Shown: piece after piece, positions 13,055-24,593 of the stretch
Layout of the letters: each line of letters begins with the position of its first letter
How positions within the stretch are numbered: the stretch's first letter is position 1
From: Motacilla alba alba
Taxonomy: Eukaryota > Chordata > Aves > Passeriformes > Motacillidae
DNA length: 64,000 bases
Assembly (NCBI RefSeq): GCF_015832195.1
Contig: NC_052017.1
Location: forward strand, 108,226,929-108,290,928
Direction of reading: 5' to 3'
The notes under the pieces: model-generated
Seen by the model: the letters and a program-made list of their open reading frames with translations, nothing else
Told to the model about the DNA's origin: nothing
Database searches by the model: none
Position numbers and translations under genes: made by a program

Positions 13055-15793
13055 TGCATATGCCTTCAGGCTATGATCTTATTGGCATCCTGGAGACCAG
13101 AGGTGTGGTGGGATGGCTCCTATGACTGGAGTGTTGGAGGGGAAGGGAAGCATGCAGGTTCTTTAGAAAGGACAAGTAGGGAAGACAAGGAAGTGGTGTT
13201 GCACTCTAAGTCAGTGACCAGTTGGAGTGCATTGAGCTCTGCTTGGGGATGGATGAACAACCAAGCAAAAGCTTAATGGTCAGGATTAAAAGGAGTGCAG
13301 GGACAGGCAGTTTTGTAGTGGGGGTCTGCTACAGACCATGGGACCAGGAAGATTGGAAGATGAGACTCTCTATGGACAGATAGGAGCAGCCTTACATTCA
13401 CAAGCCCTGGTGCTCATGGGGGGACCTCAGCTGCCAGGATATCTGTTGGAGGGACAACACAGCAATTCAGGAGGTTCCTGGAATGACGCCAATAGAGAAT
13501 TCCTTCTCTAAGTGACAGAGGAGCCAACAAAAAGAGGTGCTGAGCTGGACCTTGTCCTACAAACAGGGAGGGGCTTGCTCACATTTCACAGGGAATGTGA
13601 ACCTGTGGGGCAGCCATGGATTTGTGGCATTTGAGATCCTCATAGCAGTGAGAAGGGTGCACAGCAAGTTCCCTACCTTGGCCTTCAGGCAGATTTTGGC
13701 CTCTTCAGTCATCTGCTTCATAGAATGCCAGAGAATAAAGTGCTGGAGGGAAGAGAGGCTCCAGAACAATAGTTAATATTCAAGGATAACCTCCTCCAAA
13801 CTCAGGGATGATGCATCCCAGTGAAAAGGAAGTCAGGCAAGAGCACCAGAAGGCCTGTGTGAATGAAAAAGGAGCTCCTGGACCAACTCAAATTAAAAAA
13901 AGGAAGTCTCAGTGGATGGTAGTCTGGGAGGAAAACAGAGAAATAGTCCCAGGAGCCAGAGACCAGGTTAGGAAAGCTAAATCCCTGAGATAATTAAATC
14001 TGGCCAGGAACATAAAGGGCAACAAGAAAACCCTCTGTAAGTCAATCGGTGACAAAAGAAAGACAAGGAAAAATGTGGGTCCTCCCAAGAAGGAAATGAG
14101 AGATCTGGTTACCTAAGAAGAAGACAGGTATACTCAAGGACTTTTGGTTTAAATCTTCATCAACAAGTGCTCCATCCACACTACCCAAGTCACTGAAAGT
14201 AAAGGCAAGAATTGAGAAAATTAAGAACTGCCAGCGTAGGAGAAGATCAGGTTCAAGAACTAAGGAACCTGAAGGTGCAGAAAGCCATAGGACTTGATGA
14301 GATACATCCTTAAGTCCTGAGGGAATTGGACAAGGAAGTGGTTAAGTCACTATCGATCATATTTGAGAGGTTCTGGCAGTCCAGTGATGTTGTCACTTAT
14401 GGGAAAAAGGGAAACATAACCCAAATTTTTAAAAAGGTAATCAAGAAAGACCTAAGGCACCACAGGTCAGTCAGCCTTACCTCAGTGCCCAGCAAGACCA
14501 TGGACCAGATGCTCCTGAAAATTGTGATGAGGGACATGAAAAATAAGATGATTGATGACAGTCAACATGGCTTCACTAAGGGTAAATCATGCCTGACAAA
14601 TCTAGTGGCCTTCTACATCAGGGTTACAAAGTTGGTGGATAAGGGAAGAGCAACTGATGTAATCCACCTGGGCCTGTGCAAAGCATTTGACATTGTCTGG
14701 CACAACATCCTTGTCTCTAAACTGGAGAGACATGAATTTGATGGATAGTCAGTTGGTCAATAATGAACTGGCTGAATGGTCACAAATGAAAAAAATGTGG
14801 TCAACTGTGGCTTGATGTCTGCATGGAGACCGCTGACGAGCGGCATTACTCAGAGTTGATATTGGGAATGGCACTGTTTGACATCTTTGTCAGTGTCATG
14901 AGCAGTGGGATCAAGTGCACCCTCAGCAAGTTTGCTGTAGACACCAAGCTGGGTGGTGCAGTCAACAAAGAGAAGGGATGGCACGCAGAGGGACATGGAC
15001 AGGCTTGAGAGGTGGACCCATGTGCAACAATGCAAAGTGCAAGGTACTGCAAAGTGCAAGGACCTGGATCAGGGCAATTCCAATCACAAATGCAGGCTTG
15101 GCAGAGAATGGATTAAGAGCAGCCCGGAGGAGGACCAGAGGCTGTTAGTCGATAAGTTCAACATGAACCGGAAACGTGCACTTGCAGCCCAGAAAGCCAA
15201 CCACAACCTGAACTAGATCAAAAGCAGCATGGCCAGCAGGTCAAAGGAGATGATTCTGCCCCTCTGCCTGCTCTTGTGAGACACCACCTGGAGTGCTGCA
15301 TCCAGCTCTGGGGCCCTCAGCATAAGAAGGTTGTCGACCCATTGGAGAAAGTCCAGAGGAGGGCGATGACTATGATCAGGCGCTCCATATACGACTATAT
15401 GGAATGCCTCTCCCATGAAGACAGATTGAGAGAGTGGGAGTTGTTCAGTCTGGAGAGCAGAAGGCTCCAGGAGCTGACTTTCAGTGCCTGCAAGACAGTT
15501 AAAGACTTTTTACAAGGGCATGTAGTGATAGGACTAAAGGGAGTGGCTTTGAACTGAAAGAGGTTAAGTTTAGATCGGCTAAATAAGAAATTCTTTTCTG
15601 TGAGGGTGGTGAGACACTGGAATGTGACTCTGGTTGCCCAGAGAAGTTGTGGATGTCCCATCCCTGGAAGTGCTCAGGGCCAGGCTGGATAAGGCTTTGA
15701 GCATCCTGGTCTCATCGAAGGTTTCCTATCCATAGCAGGGAGGGTAGAACTAGGTAATCTTTAAGGTCCCTTTCAAGTCAAACCATTCTGTGA
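13055..15793 (+). mobile_element. CR1 LINE with decayed ORF2 (endonuclease and reverse transcriptase)
   Basis: Translations in shifting frames show CR1 ORF2 order: an endonuclease piece at 13,070-13,280 (WWDGSYDWSVGGEG), a middle region at 13,540-14,050, a reverse transcriptase at 14,326-14,750 (SIIFERFWQSS, SQHGFTKGKSCLTNL), a palm piece at 14,900-14,960 (CTLSKFAVDTKLGG), then thumb and C-terminal pieces to 15,560, and a CR1 3' UTR ending in 'accattctgtga'. It is dead. Stops and frameshifts split ORF2 into at least five pieces, the first catalytic motif reads HLGLCKAFD where CR1 normally has YLDFSKAFD, and the FADD box reads FAVD. It lacks the 5' UTR and ORF1, so it is 5'-truncated. Confidence 0.93.
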
Positions 15794-17357
15794 CAAGGCA
15801 CTTGTCATTAATTAACAAAAAAAGGTAGAATACAGTTACAGTCAGGTCATAGTTCAAAAGTGGGAGAGCAAGAAGAGTATAAATGGTTAAATGGTTATAA
15901 ATGTTCCTATCCTTGCGGAACAGACAGAACCCTTTGTGTGGCTTCCTGGAGTTGCACTCTCCCAGTCAACTTGAAGTCAATGTTTGGTTGAAGTAGACTT
16001 AGGTTTCACATACCTTTCTAAAGCTAGGTTGGCAGACCTACACTTCTGAGGGACACAGCTGAACCAGTGGATGAAGTGTTCTGCCATGCTGGAGTTCAGC
16101 TTATCACCTTGGATATGGGGTACAGAAACTGTTTATCACTCAGTTTCCTGAGTGACTGATTATTTTCTTAGGTGTGTGCCAGTACTCAGCGCACTATAAA
16201 GCCACACCTCTCCATTTTCACCACTCTCATTCCTTGTCTAATTACGTGTGCACCGTCATATCTTGTGAAAGCAACTGGATAACTTGCTAATATCATGACA
16301 ATGCTTCCTTCTTCTATTTTTTTTTTTTGTTGTTGTTGTTGAGGCATCAGTTTTATATTTAACAGTGATTGAGACTCTTTTAGTGTTTAATCTTTGCTTC
16401 TTCTGACAGCATCATTTATGCATCAGAGTCATAAAGACATAGACTGCTGGTAATGATTTACTTTTTACAGAACTAAACACTAGTGTGAGATCCAATATTT
16501 GAATACTTATTCTTGTGCTTAATACCTGTTTTTCTTTCATTGGCTTCACCTACCCATCCTTTGCCTGTGTGTAAAAGAAACCCAAATGGTTTCAAAGTGC
16601 CCTGGAAGCTCAAAGATGACATGTGAGAGGGTTGTGTGTTTTTTCTACATTTGCTACAAGAGGCAGCTTTCTCTCAAGATCAAAGTTTGGAACATCCCTA
16701 GCTGAGAAACAGATGGAGAGGAAAGGCAAGGAGGGCATGACTATAAATTCAGTGAAATGGCAGACAACTTAATTTTGTCTGAAGTTGCATAGTTATCTCA
16801 GCATCTTTTGGCAGATGAAAAATGTTTTTACATTCCCACCATATTGATTAATTTCTGAATGTGTGTTCAAGTACACTGTCATATTTCATGCATGGATTAA
16901 ATATACCAAATGATCAGAGAATGCACCCGTGTATCTTCCATAGCAGCAAGGGAGCTCTCCTCAGCAATGACACTAGAAGAGCGAGCTGGGGGCTGGGAAG
17001 GGTGGAGGGCATGGTAAAGGCCTGGAGAATGAAAATCCCCACTGCAGGTAGCAGGGGAGGATCTACCACAGTGACAAGGTCTGCCCTGAGGGACACTTCT
17101 GAGACAACCCCTAAGATGCCACAGGGCTCAGTAACAGTCCCTGCAAGCACTGCAAATTTGTACTGCCACTGGGGGTGTGTATCAGGTACTAGCAGAAAAA
17201 TAGACAGTTTTAGATTTATATGGCTCAGGTCTGAAACATTTTAGCCAAAATGCAGTGCAAACAAAATTAGAAAAATCCATATCTGCTGGTTTGAAAGGGC
17301 TTTCTAAAGGCAATATTCCCACATAAACCACCAGAAGGGGGGAAATAGCAAAAAACT

Positions 17358-17400
17358 CCCAACCAACCAACCAACCAACCAACCAAACAAACAAACAAAA
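17358..17400. repeat. (CCAA)n / (CAAA)n tetranucleotide repeat
   Basis: About six CCAA units grade into about four CAAA units. On the minus strand it reads TTGG/TTTG and creates a spurious 'LVGWLVGW' reading frame. Confidence 0.9.
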
Positions 17401-20400
17401 ACTAGATTAGTCAACATGGAGAATATCTATTTCCCTAGGTTTTCTCATATACCTAGAATGTTTGTTCAAATTATTTGAACTAAGCATGGCTTAAAAATTT
17501 TCATGTGTCCTTTAGATATCATACATAGGGTGAGTGAGGACTTGGCATCATCTGCTCCCCCCGTGCTCAGAGGCAGCACTGTCATCATCATCATGGGCGT
17601 TGGGAGCTGTGGCATCTGTAAAAGCTGTGAGTAAACAGCAGAAAGCAGTGGGTTTTCACAGGTGTAGTAAAAGATGTGCTAATTAAACTGGAGAGAAGTA
17701 GGATCTGAAACTTTTCAGAGGGACAATGTCTTTCCTCCTTGTGATGGTGACCAAACCAGAAAATTAGTCTCTGAAGATTCAAAACAAAACAGATCTGGAT
17801 AAAATGCAGAACTTTATAAGAAATCTAAATCTCTGCTTTGTATTCACAATTAAGGAAAATTAATAGACAAATATTTTTGTAAAAAGTATTTTTAAAATGA
17901 TGCTTCAATAAATACCAAAGTGGATATTTGCTTGCACAGAATCTTGGTTGTACATGTAATCCCAGTAATTGCTTCCTTTTAATTAGGCTTGTAATAGGTA
18001 CCCAGCCCAGTCTAGATGTTCTTCAACAACTTGTCTGAGATGTCCATGGGCCAGATTGCAACAGAAGCTGACAGAGGAACAATGGAATAACACATCATGA
18101 ACCTGCCCATCATCAAGTGACCAGCACAAGGGTTGGTCATATCTTCAGCTCACGCAGAGTTGGGAACTCAGGCATAGATAAATCCCACCTGGCTAACTAA
18201 GTGCCCTCCCAATGAAGGCACTACAGACTGTGATGCTAAAGCACAGTCATTTTAACTTTCTCAAGAGTCACAAAGAGCCATCTCTGGAGGCTCATCCTTG
18301 AGCTGTCTGGAGCAGGTGACACCCTATTGACAATAGAAGCATTTGTGAAGTTAAACTTAAGCAGGTGACATGAACCTAAGCCTTGGAGGGAGGTAAGGGA
18401 AAGCTGGTCCACACAGCAGGTATGACAGGCATGGGAAATAGTAGACAGACAGCTTATTAAATGCTTCTTCAGCCTCAGGTGATCCCCTGTAGGCCCTGGG
18501 GGAATTTATTTCTTGGACTTAGAGATGTGAGAAATCTCCACCATCTGCTCTTCAGAAGAGAGTTTGCAAGGCCTAACAAACCAGATGGGTGTTAAAAAGT
18601 ACCTGTGTCAAGAGAATAAATGAAATGCCTGACTCACATAGTTTAGGACTACAGCTTCATGGATCTGGATTCAAACCTCCTGTAGAGATGCTTCTTGCTA
18701 TACGGTATATGAGGAAACCCATTTCACCTCAGAAACAGATTTTCTCTCATGGGACCTATTCCAAAGTTCAGGGACCTCAAGGATATCCATTTGCATGAAT
18801 TCAATAATCTCTGGGTCAGTCACTTCCCAGAGATGAAAGACAGAATCCAGAACAACTGGAGAGATAAACAAGCTAATCTTTATTTCCAGCAATGCACCAC
18901 ATTAATCCCTAATGGTACATAATGATGGTTACTTACAGGGAAGGCTTACTCTTGATTAAAAGAGAAGTTTAGTCGTGATTCTTAGAAGGTAGGCTCTTTA
19001 TTTTATTGTGTAAGGCTCCATCATTCAGTAAGATGCCAGTAAATGACCTGGAGAAGGTGACTAATGAACAGCTCCTTATTGCTCTCATAACAGAGTGCAT
19101 TCAGTGAAATAATCAGTCTTCATGTTTAAAACAACAGAAGGAAGAATTTTTTCACATTGCACCTAACTAAAGCTGAGGAACTCACTGCCACAGGGTGTTT
19201 TGGTGGTATGAAAGTGTTCAATTAATGAAGAAAAGTGCATCAAATACTAGGTAGGTATAACCGTATGGATGCAATTTCCAGCTCATGAAGTTCCTAACCA
19301 CCAATGACCTTCTACCATCTGTTCCTTTCTGAACTTGGCTATTACACCAAGCAGTCACTGTTGGCCACTCTCAGACTCATGCTGTTAAGTTAAAGGGAAC
19401 TATGGTCTGATATCGATGGCTAGTGATGTGATACATTTTTATGTCATTAAAATAATGCAATATTTTTAATAAGCCATCTTCTCACAAGTTCAGTATCCAA
19501 GCATAGAACATACAAAGATCCACAGCCAGACATAATACTTTGCAGGCTTTGTCTGAAACATAAGAAGAGTTCAGATGCCAACTTTACTAGTGCTCATATA
19601 AAACCAGAAAATAACAATGCCACTGTACTAAAGAAGGTGATGTGTAATATGTTATGTAAATAAAATGTAAAACAGAAGTATTACATTATGGAAAATATTA
19701 AAATACATGTTCCAAGGCTTAAGCCTAGCCATTGGCTTTTTCACTCAGAAAATTAATTAAAATCTGATCTCTTAAAATATTTTAATCTTATTTAGTGATT
19801 TTCATGTTTAATTACTAATGTTTAATAAAGCACTGTGTTAGAGAGGGGATTTTAACCTTGCTGGTTACTGTTGCCAATGGCGATACTGTAATGATGATTG
19901 CTAAACCAACTTCCACTTTCTCATTGATCCCTAACACCCAGATGCAAGCCATACCACAAAAATATGCCTTGAAAAAAAGACACACGTGTCCTTGCACCAA
20001 AAGAATTTGGAGGGGCAGGGCAGCACCTGAAGTCACTATCAATGCCATGACGGAGATGGTAAAAAACATCCAAGCAAATGGCTACCTCTTCAGGGACCCA
20101 GTTCATACTTGAATAAGGCTGGATTCAGAATATCTTTGGCTATTAGTCATGCAATTCACACAGCAATCACTGCCTGAGCAGTCAGATTAGACAAGAAACT
20201 GCATGCTTTGCTTGTAGCTCACATACCTGCACTATATAGTCAGTTGAAAAGAAGCGATCACACTCCCAGCAGTGTCCTGAGAGCTGGTTTGTCAGTGCTG
20301 TGGAAGTGCAAATGCTCCCTGAGCCACAGCAAAGGCAGCAAATGGAGATTACTGACCATGTCCTGCAGCAGCATCTACAAATACTCAGTCCTTGCTATAG

Positions 20401-20651
20401 AAAGGCTGCACTGGGACTTCTTCAATCACTGTCAGGCATACTCATTAATTAAAGCACAGGCTCCAAGGGCCAGAAGGAAAGACACATCTTTCCTTTCTCT
20501 CGTCTCTTCTTCTTTTCTTCCCACGAAGAAGGGGAGGTTGAGGGATTAACTCTCCTCGCACCACATTTGAAGGCATTGCAAGGGGCATTCAGCCAGCAAT
20601 ACTGCTACCCGTCCTCTAGCTCCACTGCAGTGACAGATGGACTGAGCAGGC

Positions 20652-20672
20652 CTGTCTGTCTGTCTGTCTCTC
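20652..20672. repeat. (CTGT)n tetranucleotide repeat
   Basis: Five tandem CTGT-type units followed by CTCTC; a short microsatellite. Confidence 0.85.
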
Positions 20673-23600
20673 ATCAGCCCATCCTGCTTAGCAGTTTTCA
20701 GGAGGAAGGAAACATATCAACATGTCAGAGATAAAACAGTTGTCCTGCAAAAAGGACTTTGAAAAAAAATGGGAATGTGACATCTCTTGACAAGAATGGA
20801 AAAAAGTTGAAAGTAAAAGCAGGATGAGAGCACTATGCTGCAGGAGTTTACCTGCTTTTGGGTACAGAAAGCATTAAGACTGAGTAAAAATATTGTTCAG
20901 GGTTTCAAATCCATTAATGTTTTAATATCATATATTGAGTGAGTTTGTTTGCATTAGTATAGACATATATTCCTAGCTCATTTGGGACCTAAACATGAAT
21001 TTGGAATTATATATAAAAAATAATGTGAATATTCATCTAAAAAATCTGATTTATCCTGTCATGAATGTTGAGCTTCTTAAGCTTATACCCAGACTTTAAC
21101 CTTACTGTTATCTTCTTATCATGTACGAAGAGCTAGCAAGTCAGCTGAAGGAGGAACACCAGAAGAGTGAAGCAGGGCTCCAGACACAGTTTTATAGCTT
21201 TGCCCTTTTGCCCACACATGCTTCTGCTGTTCCACTTGTTTATCTGAAGCCAAATCTAATGAAGGTGATACCTAACATTTCACCATCTAATCAAATTCAC
21301 TTTTAACCACCAGAAGTATAAGTCTTCAGCTTTACAAACCAAGGTTTTCTAGTTTTTGGTTTGTTGTGGTTTTTTGGGGTTTTTTACTGACTGCTGAAAT
21401 TAGATTGCTTAAATCTTCTTCTTTTGAGGTGATGCTGTGATGCTGTTACCCAACATGGTTCTCTAATTAGCAAGCCTGATTTTAGCAGCACTAACCTCTT
21501 GGTGCTTGACAGGTTTCAATGTCATGCCACTTAGATGCTTGCATGTGACTTCACAAGTCTGTTAGTTGGTAAGAGTTTTTAGAGATTTTGTTTAAAGCTC
21601 AGCCTCTGCTTGTCATTAGTCCTGGGTAGCTCCATATTGCTCCTACCCTCCTAGATCTTTATTTTCTTGGCACTTTCTCCCTTAAATCTAGGATTATAAG
21701 TGTTCTTTATCCCAGCACAGAGGTTCTCTTCTTTATCTGTAAGCAGAACAGCTCATGAGATTTCTAATTTATTTTTAGTTAAACAAGATATACTGTAAAA
21801 GCAAAATTTCCAAATTAATATTATTAATTTTATTCATTAGGCACTGAAAAATTTTGTTTAGACAGTAAAATATGGAATATATTTCAAACATTATGCCAGA
21901 GTTTTATTTATGCACATTGCTTTAGCCACCCTACTCTTCCCCAAACTAACCTTAACTTCTCTTTCATGTACTTTACTGTTTTTTCTGGTTGCCTAGCATT
22001 TTTTTTTTAAACTTCTGTGGATAAAATGTAATTTTTGGCATTATTTAGGTGCCAGAAATGTAATCAGATACCTATCAGATACCTAATCAGAACTGTGTTT
22101 CACATAACACCGATTATTCAAAAAACTGAAATAAATAATTAAAGATATAACAATGTTAAAATATTTGCAATATAAATAGTATATTGCTTCTTGTTGCAGA
22201 TGGATGTTTCACTAACATTACAGAATCTTCAGTTCTGACAATCTTTCATTATTTATCTAGCTGCCAATATGTCACAGGTGCTACAAAGAACAACTTTTTC
22301 AATAGCTTTAATGATGTAAGGTGTTTCATGAAATAATTCCAGAAGCAGGTAGAGATTTCTTCCCATATTTTTTCACAAAACTACTTTTTTACTTTTTCAT
22401 GTGTTTTAAGGGCAGAGACCAATTGCCCTCCAGTGCTTCTGAAGTCAAACAAATAGCAGTGTTCCCTTTGCTCCTCAATTGTGAGTGTGGTTCTTCATCT
22501 CCAACCCCGCATCCAAATAGAAATTTGCAATGGATTATATTCAGATCTTCAAAATGCTGTTCAGACATTGTCACAGCACAGGGAAGTACACCAATTTCAT
22601 CCTTACCCAAAGCGAGTCAGTTATCAATTATCAACTGAGATACATTTATAAATTGGCTGGTCCTCATATAGAATTGTTAGATCAATGTCTTTGATCAACA
22701 AGAAGGAAGTTAATTATATGTTGCAAGTGATGTTTTAAATATTATGTTTAAAATGCAGTAATATAAACCATTAATTTTGCACTCACGTGACCTTTGCTTA
22801 CTGTCCGAATTGAACAGGTTTCCTCTCTCCTTTTGTATGAGAAGGCTTTATTTTTATTTATTTATTTATTTAGCAAACTAGGAGAAAGCAGACCAACATA
22901 CAGGCAACTTTATTCTTGCATGCAGCATCGCAGATACGAGCAACCTGCAGCAAAGCAGCACACAGGTCCTGCAGCAGTGGCCACTCATGCTTTCTTGACT
23001 AAGACCATTTTCTCCCTCGAGTAAGCAATGAGTATGCTTATCGTTTGCTTTCAGTTCCTGGCTCCAAGGATGCTTCCCTTCATACGTAAACATCTTCCAA
23101 AAAAATAGCTCTAAAATCACCACCACAGGCCAAAGTTAGTGAAGGTATGGATTCGTGATGACTTTGCTAATCCCGTCAGGAATACAAGATGTTCACCACA
23201 TATGAACCATAAATTTATAGGATTATTTTTTTTCTATGATATCTGAGTAAAAACTGCAGAAATTTCTGAACATCTCCTTTCTTTTGTTTCTCCAGAACTT
23301 CTGCATCCTGCTCAGAGCAATGATCTTGGGAGACTCTGTTGCTCTCTCTGGTGAGAGTGAGATAAGATCAAAGCAGAGTCCACTCCCCACAAACCGATAC
23401 TCTTTCACCAGAAACAAAAGCAAAATCTAGTCTGGACAAATACCAGAAATCTTTCATACACAACTGTGTCTACTGTTTATGAGACCCAGCTTGCTACAAA
23501 GCCAAGGCCAAGCATCCTTGGATCTTGCTGGAGGGAGTGGGACCAGCTGCATCTGGTTTCTGAAAACCAAACACAGAAGTAATCAATAGCAGTAAAATCT

Positions 23601-24175
23601 AGAAAAGGAAATTAAGGTGATCATCATCCCCATCTTTAAAGGAATAATTTGTGAGATTGGCCACTACATATTAAACTCACAACCTGAGCAAAGATCTCTT
23701 TGATCTTTACTGCTCCTGGGTTGCTGCTGCTTTCTAGAGGCTATTTGATGTCTTTTGCCCTGCCTTCAGATCTTTCTTTCTAGGCACTGAAGATAAGCTA
23801 AGTAAACTCAATGGGAGAAGAAGAATCTGCTTAGCCTCTTTTCCTCTAAGAGGTAAAGAAAATGAGGAAGCTGGGGATGATTTCAGTAGTAAGTGAATTT
23901 TACCTTCTCAATTAAGTCTTCCTTTTCAGGACATAATAATGAATGGCCGAGGACAGCTTTGGGCTTGAAGAGAGATGGGGAGGGCTATATTGTCCCAAGA
24001 TTTTCTTGGCTTTCCAAGATGATACTTTAAGACCTCTGAAGAACTTCTCTGGCCAGCACTTCGTGTATTCTCTGGTATCACTTTCCAGATATTGCCATGC
24101 CAGTGAATGTTCTATTTTACACCAGAAGTCTGTGCCTTATCACTGCAGAGATGCAGATTACACAGAAAACTGAAG

Positions 24176-24181
24176 GAGAAG
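24176..24181. repeat. Left target-site duplication of the solo LTR (GAGAAG)
   Basis: The 6-bp sequence GAGAAG directly precedes the LTR terminus TGAAGG and is repeated exactly at 24,588-24,593 directly after the other terminus ...ACAACA. A 6-bp duplication fits retroviral integration of the alpha/beta-like (class II) kind. Confidence 0.85.
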
Positions 24182-24587
24182 TGAAGGAACGCGTGGGTTT
24201 CGGGCTGTAAATCCCCCCGGCTAGCTTGGGATTTACGCCCGCACGGGTCCTACATGGACGAAGTAAAGGACGAGAAGCGCTCTCTCTCCACGTGGTTCTG
24301 ATGTCCTGTTTATTAGCTGGAAGGGGACATCTGCATCGTAGGGTTTCCAGGTGAAGAAGAGAGAGTGAACGCCCACCTCAAGGGACATTTATACCTGCGG
24401 AATGGGAGGCGGGGACAGAAGGCCACACCAGTGGGGAGGGGCGAAGGGAGGGGCTTCAAGGGACAAGACCACAGGTACAAGACTTCAGGTGTATCTGAGG
24501 GATACACCATCTCAGGAAAGGGGGGAAACATTTGTATAACACAACACCCAGTGCAGTATCCGAATAACAATCTAGTGCATCACAACA
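24182..24587 (-). mobile_element. Solo LTR of an endogenous retrovirus
   Basis: A 406-bp element bounded by TG...CA ends and flanked by identical GAGAAG duplications. Read on the minus strand it has the layout of a retroviral LTR: U3 starting TGTTGTGATG, a TATA box (TATAAA, complement of 24,388-24,393), then 'ctaataaacagg' with an AATAAA polyadenylation signal (complement of 24,309-24,314) about 75 bp further on, and a U5 ending in 'cgttccttca'. No gag, pol or env lies beside it, so the internal region was probably lost by LTR-LTR recombination. The block is CpG-richer than its surroundings, suggesting a fairly young insertion. I cannot name the family. Confidence 0.88.
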
Positions 24588-24593
24588 GAGAAG
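24588..24593. repeat. Right target-site duplication of the solo LTR (GAGAAG)
   Basis: Exact copy of 24,176-24,181, placed immediately after the LTR end ACAACA; together the two copies define the insertion boundaries. Confidence 0.85.

Larger units (their letters stand above)
15794..24175. other. Intergenic DNA; no gene recognised
   Basis: Apart from two simple repeats listed separately, I see no gene, no recognisable domain and no phase-consistent exon series. The longest reading frames (for example 16,861-17,244 and 20,208-20,549) have no family resemblance and look like chance frames. The stretch 18,000-18,900 is somewhat less AT-rich and may be an old repeat that I cannot name. Confidence 0.55.

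Noticed and set aside
14326..14748. 140-codon frame as a host gene
   Set aside because: It is CR1 reverse transcriptase (SQHGFTKGKSCLTNL) with broken catalytic motifs, part of the LINE at 13.06-15.79 kb.
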